This document shows, piece after piece, positions 1-5,549 of a DNA stretch of 9,237 bases. A program made the translations under genes and the position numbers. This stretch comes from Bacteroidota bacterium (GTDB lineage Bacteria; Bacteroidota; Bacteroidia; Flavobacteriales; Flavobacteriaceae): assembly GCA_006227965.1 (NCBI GenBank), contig SBFL01000330.1, forward strand, positions 1 to 9,237, given 5' to 3'. Under the pieces are notes generated by a model, which was not told the origin of the DNA, ran no database searches, and saw nothing but the letters and a program-made list of their open reading frames with translations. Numbering within the stretch: position 1 is the first letter of the stretch; each line of letters starts with the position of its first letter.

Positions 1-887
1 TGAAGGCACCGGCCGTACCGGCCTACCTGTTTTATCTGTTGTTCTGGCCCCTTTCCGAATTTATCATGAAGATTTCGGATTTCATTCTAAAGGTCTTTTT
101 CAAAACGGAAGGAGATGAGGTACAGCTCGCTTTCTCTAAACTCGAACTGGGGGATTATATCACCGAACAAATGGAAACAGTGGTGGAGCGGGATGATATG
201 GATTCCGAGATCCAGATTTTTCAGAATGCCCTCGAATTCACAGATGTAAAGGCGCGTGAAGTTATGGTGCCCCGCACTGAAATCACAGCGGTGGAACTCC
301 ATGAGACCCCGAAGAACCTTACCAAGCTCTTTACGGAAACGGGATATTCCAAGATTCTGATCTACAAGGACACGGTAGATAACATCATTGGTTATGTGCA
401 TTCCTATGAATTGTTCAAAAAGCCAAAAACCCTGAAGAGCATCCTTCTTCCGGTGGAATTCGTGCCGGAAACAATGCTTATTCACAACATCCTGAATGTG
501 CTTACAAAAAAACGAAAGAGCATGGCGGTGGTACTGGATGAATACGGTGGCACCTCCGGCATACTGACCGTGGAAGACATCATAGAGGAACTTTTCGGGG
601 AAATTGAGGACGAGCATGATACCACCGATCTGTTCGAGGAGCAGCTTACCGAGAACACCTATAAGTTCTCTGCCCGCCTTGAGGTGGACTATATAAACGA
701 AACCTACCGCCTTGAACTCCCTGAAAGTGATGAGTACGGGACCCTGGGTGGAATGATCGTTAATCAGACAGGGGAGATCCCAAAACAGGATACAGAAATC
801 AGGATCGGGCAATTCCTGTTCCGGATCCTTGAGGTATCCAATACCAAAATCGACCTGGTTACCCTGGAAATCCTCCAAACGGTTTAA
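1..887 (+). CDS. CBS-domain hemolysin/CorC (CNNM) family membrane protein, 5'-truncated
   Basis: The reading frame is open from base 3 with no start, so the gene begins upstream of the window; 294 residues are visible and family members usually have about 420-440, so roughly the first third (the DUF21/CNNM membrane domain) is missing. Visible residues 8-34 are hydrophobic and fit the end of that membrane domain. Next come a CBS pair (about 86-145 and 155-207; the second contains the conserved DEYGGTSGILTVEDIIEELFGE block from residue 179) and a C-terminal CorC_HlyC transporter-associated domain (about 220-292, with LGGMI and the G(Q/E)IP turn). Such proteins sit in the inner membrane and are linked to Mg2+/Co2+ efflux or envelope integrity; the name hemolysin is historical. 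The flavobacterial gliding protein GldE has the same architecture, but no gliding gene is seen next to it here, so I do not call it gldE. It ends in TAA 90 bases before the isomerase start, in the same direction, and no terminator is visible between them, so co-transcription is plausible. Confidence 0.9.
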   Translation, partial: KAPAVPAYLFYLLFWPLSEFIMKISDFILKVFFKTEGDEVQLAFSKLELGDYITEQMETVVERDDMDSEIQIFQNALEFTDVKAREVMVPRTEITAVELHETPKNLTKLFTETGYSKILIYKDTVDNIIGYVHSYELFKKPKTLKSILLPVEFVPETMLIHNILNVLTKKRKSMAVVLDEYGGTSGILTVEDIIEELFGEIEDEHDTTDLFEEQLTENTYKFSARLEVDYINETYRLELPESDEYGTLGGMIVNQTGEIPKQDTEIRIGQFLFRILEVSNTKIDLVTLEILQTV

Positions 888-932
888 CCCCGTTCATCCC
901 CCTGGACTACCCCCTTATTTTCTTTTATTATT

Positions 933-956
933 GGGTAGAAAATGGTATTTTCGCCC
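933..956. repeat. Imperfect palindrome in hemolysin-isomerase gap
   Basis: Arms GGG..GAAAAT and ATTTTC.CCC (GAAAAT at 938-943, ATTTTC at 947-952, GGG at 933-935, CCC at 954-956) surround a 3-base centre. It lies 21 bases upstream of the chosen isomerase start and overlaps an alternative in-frame ATG at 942. It could be a small leader hairpin or an operator-like site; there is no T-run after it, so it does not look like a terminator. Chance occurrence is possible. Confidence 0.3.
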
Positions 957-977
957 ACTGATTTAAAGACCCTTAAC

Positions 978-3092
978 ATGGCCATCTTAGAAAATATCCG
1001 AAAGCGCACCACTGTGCTGATCCTTATTATCGGGCTTGCGCTTTTTGCATTTGTAATTTCAGACGTCCTGACCCGTGGGGGAATGGGAGGTCCGAAAGTG
1101 GGAAGTTCCGTCGGAGAAATTAACGGGGAGCCTATATCCATTGAGGAATTCCGCAAAAGCATGGAAGTAGCCTCCAACCAGAGCCAGGCTACCTCCACTC
1201 AGATTGTAAATGCAGTCTGGGACCGGGAGGTGCGGACCGCCATCCTCAACCAGCAGTTCGAGGAGTTGGGGCTCGAGATCGAAAGCGACCAGGTGCTGGA
1301 ACTGATCCGCAATAATCCAAGTTTTGCACAAAACCCCCAGTTTCAGGATGAAAATGGGTTCTTCGATGACACCGCATTCCTTAACTTCATTGCGGATCTG
1401 AGGGTAAATGCGCCTCAGCAATACGAACTTTGGTTACAGAACGAAATTGCACTGATACAGTCTGCCAAGGAACAGCGTTATTTCGATCTGATCCGGGCCG
1501 GGATCGGGGCGACCCTGCAGGAGGGAGAACTGGAATACCACCTGGCGAATGACAGGGTTGACATCCGCTATGTACGGGTACCCTACAGCAGTGTGCCCGA
1601 CAGCACAATTAGTGTTACCAAAGAAGAGATTGCGGCCTACATCAAGGAGCACAGGGAAGACTTCAAGCAGGAGGCCGCCAGGGATATCCGCTATGTCTTT
1701 TTCGAAGAAAAGGCGTCTGAGGCAGATGAGGAAGCCATTCGTGAGGACATGCAGGAACTGGTGGGCGACCGAATGGAGTACAAGGAGGAAATGGATTCCA
1801 CGGTGGTGATTCCCGGGTTCCGTACTACGGATGACATGGCAGCTTTCCTGGACCGCTACTCAGACAGTAAGTACGATACGGTATACAGGGCTAAAAACGA
1901 ACTTCCCGCACAGTTTGCCGACTCACTGCTGACCCTGCAGGTCGGGGAGCTTTACGGACCTTACCGGGACAACGGGTTTTTCCGTATCTCCCGAATGATG
2001 GATAAAAAAGAAAATGGATCGGTAAAGGCCAGTCATATCCTGATTACCTATGAAGGTGCCGAAAGGGCAAATCCTCAGATCACCCGATCCAAGGAGGAAG
2101 CTGAAGAACGAGCCAGGGAACTCCTCGTGGAAGCCCGGAAGGAAGGTGCAGTCTTTGCCCAGCTGGCCCGGGAGAACTCGGATGGGCCATCTGCTCCCAG
2201 GGGAGGTGATCTGGGATACTTCCAGGAGGGGATAATGACGCAGAAATTCAACGATTTTGCATTTAACAACCAGATCGGCACCATTGACCTGGTAGAGACT
2301 GAATTCGGATACCACATTGTTAAAGTCGACGACAAGCAGGATGTTGTCCGCCTGGCTACATTTTCAAGGGCCATTGAACCTTCCGATGAAACGATCAACG
2401 GGCTCTTCACTGAGGCCACTACTTTTGAAATGGCTGTAAGCGAGGACAAGGGCGGGTATGCCCAGAAAGCCTCAGAAAAAGAATACCAGGTGCGCCCGGT
2501 AAACCAGCTGAAGGCGATGGATGAAAACCTCCCCGGCCTGGGAGCCCAGCGCAGGATTGTCCAATGGGCCTTTAACGAGGAAACCCGGGTTGGTGACGTT
2601 CGTCGCTTCGACCTGAACAACGGATATGCCATCGCACAGCTGACTGCCACACATGCGGAAGGTCTCAAAAGTGTTGAAGATGCTTCCGTTCAGGTATTGC
2701 CAAGGCTTCGGAAAGAGAAGAAGGCTGCGCAGATCATCGCTGCGAATCAGGGGAAAAGCATGGAGGAAATAGCCAGTTCCAACTCAGTAGTGGTTTCCAG
2801 CGCAAGCGCCCTGAACGCAAAATCCCCCACAATAGCCGGAGCGGGCCGTGAGCCCCTCGTTGTCGGGACTGCCGTGACCATGGATCCCGGCAAAACTTCT
2901 GGACTTCTGGAAGGAGAAACGGGAGTTTTCAAACTGGAAGTTACCAATAAGGAAGAGGCCCCGGCCATGGAAAATTATACCCCTTACGCGAACAATCTTC
3001 AGAACAGCCTGGGGGCTCGTGTGACCACTGAGGTCTACAATGCGCTCAGGGAGAGGGCGGAGATTGTGGACAACCGTTCAACGTTCTATTAA
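978..3092 (+). CDS. Membrane-anchored peptidyl-prolyl cis-trans isomerase (PpiD/SurA-like, parvulin)
   Basis: A 704-residue periplasmic folding factor. Residues 11-31 form one transmembrane anchor after a short basic N-terminus (MAILENIRKR), the PpiD layout; a SurA_N-like chaperone region follows (about 40-240, including NGEPISIEEFR). Residues 308-345 (LPAQFADSLL...GELYGPYRDNGFFRIS) resemble the tail of a parvulin domain without its catalytic front. A complete parvulin domain then spans about 347-450: KASHIL, NSDGPSAPRGGDLGYF and FGYHIVKV carry the conserved His, Asp and His. A third stretch (about 520-565, ending in VGDVRRFDLNNGYAIAQL) again resembles a parvulin tail, as in the PpiD C-terminus. 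An upstream in-frame ATG at 942 would add 12 residues (MVFSPTDLKTLN); I prefer 978 because MAILxxIRxRS/T followed directly by the membrane helix is the usual start of this family. Role: isomerising X-Pro bonds in, and chaperoning, envelope proteins. Downstream of the hemolysin-family gene in the same direction; transcription probably ends at the hairpin at 3120-3157. Confidence 0.9.
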   Translation: MAILENIRKRTTVLILIIGLALFAFVISDVLTRGGMGGPKVGSSVGEINGEPISIEEFRKSMEVASNQSQATSTQIVNAVWDREVRTAILNQQFEELGLEIESDQVLELIRNNPSFAQNPQFQDENGFFDDTAFLNFIADLRVNAPQQYELWLQNEIALIQSAKEQRYFDLIRAGIGATLQEGELEYHLANDRVDIRYVRVPYSSVPDSTISVTKEEIAAYIKEHREDFKQEAARDIRYVFFEEKASEADEEAIREDMQELVGDRMEYKEEMDSTVVIPGFRTTDDMAAFLDRYSDSKYDTVYRAKNELPAQFADSLLTLQVGELYGPYRDNGFFRISRMMDKKENGSVKASHILITYEGAERANPQITRSKEEAEERARELLVEARKEGAVFAQLARENSDGPSAPRGGDLGYFQEGIMTQKFNDFAFNNQIGTIDLVETEFGYHIVKVDDKQDVVRLATFSRAIEPSDETINGLFTEATTFEMAVSEDKGGYAQKASEKEYQVRPVNQLKAMDENLPGLGAQRRIVQWAFNEETRVGDVRRFDLNNGYAIAQLTATHAEGLKSVEDASVQVLPRLRKEKKAAQIIAANQGKSMEEIASSNSVVVSSASALNAKSPTIAGAGREPLVVGTAVTMDPGKTSGLLEGETGVFKLEVTNKEEAPAMENYTPYANNLQNSLGARVTTEVYNALRERAEIVDNRSTFY

Positions 3093-3119
3093 TCGGATTC
3101 CGGGGGATCCGTATTCCCG

Positions 3120-3157
3120 AAAAACCCGCACTGGAAGTCGTTCTGGTGCGGGTTTTT
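3120..3157. terminator. Bidirectional rho-independent terminator
   Basis: CCCGCAC (3125-3131) pairs exactly with GTGCGGG (3146-3152) around a 14-base loop; AAAAA (3120-3124) before it and TTTTT (3153-3157) after it give each strand a U-run and extend the stem to 12 pairs. It lies 27 bases after the isomerase stop on the + strand. On the - strand its outer two bases (3156-3157) are part of the TAA stop of the convergent GHMP kinase gene, so one hairpin can serve both transcription units. Confidence 0.88.
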
Positions 3158-4073
3158 AGTTTAGGATCAATTCTTCATAGGACCAGATCACAGAATACTC
3201 TTTCTTCCTGAAATAATCCTGATCCGCAAGATTTCCCGTGGCAAGGATAAAATCTCCACCCCAGGCCCCCAGGCTCTTGATACTGCCCGGGTAATCCGGA
3301 AAAAATCTCTGCTTAACGGGCATTAGACCGAGGATCCCACCGATGAGGTCTTCGTGAAGGTCCATTGCCTTTCGGAAGGACCCGATCTCGCCGGCAACCG
3401 CCATTTGCCGGGAGAATTTAGAGGCTTGTTTAACAGCCGCCGGTTTGTCGAAACGGCGCATGCGGTATCTCGAAATTGCCTCACGGCTGTCTTGTTTTTC
3501 GTTGAGATACACAAAGAATAGTTCCTTTGAGAACGGAGGGTCAAAAGGGGCTTTTGCAACCCTCGGGAGGCCTTCCTCCAATTGGTAAAAGATGGCCCCT
3601 TCACTCCCGGCGGCAGCAACGTCGTAGCCACTTCCCCCAATGGTTTTGCCAAGGAGTGCATAGGGGTCGATACCCGCCCACAAGGCCAGGTTAGCCACCA
3701 GGGTTGAAGATGTGCCCAGGCCCCATTGCCTGGGAAATTCCAAAAGGGTTTCAACCTCAACGCCCCGGAGGGAGCGGGAAAAGTCCGGGTCTAGGGCCCC
3801 GCACATGAGAAGCAAGTACTTCAATCGTTCCCGGGTCCCTGATGGAAAGCTGCCTGACGGCTCAGCGGTCTGAAGTTCTTCTTCGAAGAAGTGGGTTTCA
3901 AACCAAGGGCTGCCATCCGGGTTAAGGCTTCTCCAGGTAAGCCCCGGTCTGTTGGAGTCCCTGACCCGGAGCCACTGGCCCAATCTGGTGGGGGCCGCCA
4001 GGGAGAGCGCACCATCCAGTACCAGGTATTCCCCGGAGAGCAGGAGTTTCCCATGGCTGTAGAATTCTTTCAT
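3156..4073 (-). CDS. GHMP kinase of the Bacteroidota GYDIA type
   Basis: A 305-residue small-molecule kinase of the GHMP (galactokinase, homoserine, mevalonate, phosphomevalonate kinase) superfamily. N-terminal motif 1 is HGKLLLSGEYLVLDGA (7-22), where mevalonate and phosphomevalonate kinases have GKxxLxGEYxVLxG. The phosphate-binding loop is QWGLGTSST (116-124). GGSGYDVAAAGS (146-157) is the signature block, normally GYDIA and here GYDVA. Motif 3 near the C-terminus is SLGAWGGDFILA (267-278), a variant of the Gly-rich GHMP loop. Its start codon overlaps the HMG-CoA reductase stop (ATGA, 4070-4073), so the two proteins are very likely co-expressed by translational coupling. That neighbour suggests a mevalonate-pathway substrate, phosphomevalonate being a natural candidate, but the sequence does not prove the substrate. 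The gene is intact and its stop lies within the bidirectional terminator. Confidence 0.87.
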   Translation of the reverse strand: MKEFYSHGKLLLSGEYLVLDGALSLAAPTRLGQWLRVRDSNRPGLTWRSLNPDGSPWFETHFFEEELQTAEPSGSFPSGTRERLKYLLLMCGALDPDFSRSLRGVEVETLLEFPRQWGLGTSSTLVANLALWAGIDPYALLGKTIGGSGYDVAAAGSEGAIFYQLEEGLPRVAKAPFDPPFSKELFFVYLNEKQDSREAISRYRMRRFDKPAAVKQASKFSRQMAVAGEIGSFRKAMDLHEDLIGGILGLMPVKQRFFPDYPGSIKSLGAWGGDFILATGNLADQDYFRKKEYSVIWSYEELILN

Positions 4074-5395
4074 GGTGTTTTGGCTCGGAGGGCATCCAGG
4101 GTATTTACAACCGCACTGTGACTGACCGTATCATTTTTGAAGTGTTCGATCAGTTTTTGTTTCTCGGCATCCGTAGCCCCTAGCTGGTTCAGGATGTTCA
4201 GCAGGTGCATCTTCATATGCCCCCTCTGAATACCCACGGTCACCAGGGAGCGAAGCGCCGCAAAATTCTGTGCCAGGCCTGCCACGGCCACTATTTGCAT
4301 TAACTGGGAGGCACTCGGTTTTTGCAAGATTTCCAGTGAGAGCTTTACCAGGGGATGCAGGCCTGTTAGCCCGCCAACAGTCCCCAGGGCCAGCGGGATG
4401 TCCATCCAGAAACGGAATTGCCCGTCTTCCACGGATGCCTGGCTGAGGCTGCGGTAACGACCGTTTCGTGACGCAAATGCATGTACCCCGGCTTCAACAG
4501 CCCGGAAATCGTTCCCGGTTGCCATTACCACTGCGTCTATCCCATTCATAATCCCCTTGTTGTGGGTTACGGCCCGGAATGGCTCACAATCGGCAACGGA
4601 GACTGCCTGTACGAGCTTCCGTGCAAAATCAGCTCCGGAAATCCCGTAGGGGTCCTCCAGGGAGGCGACCGGGCAACTTACTTCGGCCCGGACCAGACAA
4701 TCAGGGACGTAGTTTGAAAGAATGCTCATAAGGACTTCCACAGGGGTTTCCATAGATGCAAATCCTTCATATTCCATGGCTTCCCGCAGCATGGTGGCTG
4801 AGAATTGCTCGAGGCAGGAATTAATGAAATTGGCCCCCATCGCGTCCAGGGTTTCAAAAGTGCAGTGGAGCTGGTAATAGCCGGGTATTTCCCCGGTTTT
4901 ATCCCTGAGCTCGATGCGTTTTATGCCGCCCCCCCTTCTTTCCATGTTCTGGGTGATAGCGGCCGTATCCCTTCTCAAAACGGGTTTGATGGTCTCAACA
5001 AAGCGATGCAATTCGTCGGGGTCTGCGGTGTACAGGAAATGCACCTGTCCTATTTTTTCCGTACCCAGGGTTTCCGCACGGAACCCTCCCCGGTCGAGCC
5101 AGAATTTTGCCGACTTGCTGGCGGCTGCCACCACGGAACTTTCTTCGATCGCCATCGGGATTGCGTATAGTTTTCCGTTTATCAGGAAGTTAGGAGCCAC
5201 TCCAAGGGGCATGTAGAAATTGCTGATGGTGTTTTCAATGAATTCATCGTGCAATTGCTGAAGCTTTACATCGCTGTTCCAGTATTGCCTCAGTAAGGCC
5301 TCGGTTTGTTCAGGGTGCGAAGTATACCGTGTGGCGATCCAATGGATTTTCTCCGATTTAGAAAGCTTGGAAAATCCTTCGATGGGCTGTTCCAT
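4070..5395 (-). CDS. mvaA: Hydroxymethylglutaryl-CoA reductase, class II (degradative-type)
   Basis: A 441-residue soluble HMG-CoA reductase, close to the Pseudomonas mevalonii enzyme (428) and lacking the membrane domain of class I. Conserved elements in order: ENTISNFYMPLGVAPNF (54-70), the acidic catalytic site in IEESSVVAAAS (catalytic Glu probably E85), DAMGAN (184-189), THNKGIMNGID with catalytic K280, ATGNDFRAVEAG with D296, TVGGLTGLHPL (339-349), and RGHM with catalytic H393. These match E83, K267, D283 and H381 of P. mevalonii by motif. It interconverts HMG-CoA and mevalonate; although the class is named degradative, in Flavobacteriaceae, which use the mevalonate route, it most likely works toward mevalonate for isoprenoids. 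I chose ATG at 5395 (MEQPIEGFSKLSKSEK) because homology begins there. The frame is open for another 97 codons upstream, but that stretch runs through the intergenic region into the divergent peptidase gene and has no family resemblance. It is the first gene of a two-gene operon with the GHMP kinase. Confidence 0.93.
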   Translation of the reverse strand: MEQPIEGFSKLSKSEKIHWIATRYTSHPEQTEALLRQYWNSDVKLQQLHDEFIENTISNFYMPLGVAPNFLINGKLYAIPMAIEESSVVAAASKSAKFWLDRGGFRAETLGTEKIGQVHFLYTADPDELHRFVETIKPVLRRDTAAITQNMERRGGGIKRIELRDKTGEIPGYYQLHCTFETLDAMGANFINSCLEQFSATMLREAMEYEGFASMETPVEVLMSILSNYVPDCLVRAEVSCPVASLEDPYGISGADFARKLVQAVSVADCEPFRAVTHNKGIMNGIDAVVMATGNDFRAVEAGVHAFASRNGRYRSLSQASVEDGQFRFWMDIPLALGTVGGLTGLHPLVKLSLEILQKPSASQLMQIVAVAGLAQNFAALRSLVTVGIQRGHMKMHLLNILNQLGATDAEKQKLIEHFKNDTVSHSAVVNTLDALRAKTP

Positions 5396-5414
5396 TTGTC
5401 CGAAATTCTGCCAG

Positions 5415-5422
5415 CAAAGATA
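5415..5422 (-). promoter_or_regulatory. Candidate Bacteroidota promoter -7 box for the HMG-CoA reductase operon
   Basis: Read on the - strand this is TATCTTTG, a perfect match to the Bacteroidota -7 consensus TAnnTTTG. It lies 19 bases upstream of the ATG at 5395, which would give a leader of only about 10-15 bases. No clear TTG/TTTG -33 element lies at the expected distance (around 5442-5446 reads CTGAT), so the call rests on the -7 box and its position. Confidence 0.45.
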
Positions 5423-5450
5423 GGCATTCAAAGAGTAATATATCAGGGGG

Positions 5451-5474
5451 TTCCCCGGCCGCTGCCCGGGGGAA
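5451..5474. repeat. GC-rich imperfect palindrome in divergent intergenic region
   Basis: TTCCCCGG (5451-5458) pairs with CCGGGGGAA (5466-5474) with one bulged G, around a 7-base loop (CCGCTGC). It lies between the two candidate promoters, in a gap that is otherwise A/T-rich, and is preceded by a G5 run (5446-5450). It is placed like an operator or a divergent-promoter insulator, but no protein can be named for it. The flanking sequence 5475-5549 is A/T-rich leader; I see no small gene in 5396-5549. Confidence 0.45.
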
Positions 5475-5490
5475 TAAAAACCTCCATAAG

Positions 5491-5522
5491 TTGCATTAAT
5501 TGGTAAAATATTCATAAACTTG
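5491..5522 (+). promoter_or_regulatory. Candidate promoter for peptidase-transporter unit
   Basis: TTG at 5491-5493, a 21-base spacer, then TAAACTTG at 5515-5522, which matches the Bacteroidota -7 consensus TAnnTTTG at all but one defined base. The spacer fits the 19-23 bases usual for these promoters. Transcription would begin near 5529 and leave about 20 bases of leader before the ATG at 5550. The match is imperfect, so this is only a candidate. Confidence 0.35.
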
Positions 5523-5549
5523 GACGTTTTAACCCCTTTTTGCTCATTT

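Noticed and set aside
87..878. 263-codon open frame on the - strand opposite the hemolysin-family gene
   Set aside because: It lies entirely antisense to a clearly conserved CBS/CorC protein, its translation is low-complexity and resembles no family I know, and it follows from codon bias of the real gene.
1..887. Assignment of the first gene as gldE of the gliding machinery
   Set aside because: The architecture fits, but the visible neighbour is an isomerase rather than gldD, and the N-terminal third needed to tell the paralogs apart is missing.
2075..2668. 197-codon open frame on the - strand inside the isomerase gene
   Set aside because: Its translation is Ser/Arg/Pro-rich without domains, and it covers the conserved parvulin region of the other strand.
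3094..3111. Small inverted repeat CGGAT / ATCCG just after the isomerase stop
   Set aside because: The 5-bp arms have no T-run after them, and the much stronger hairpin at 3120-3157 explains termination.
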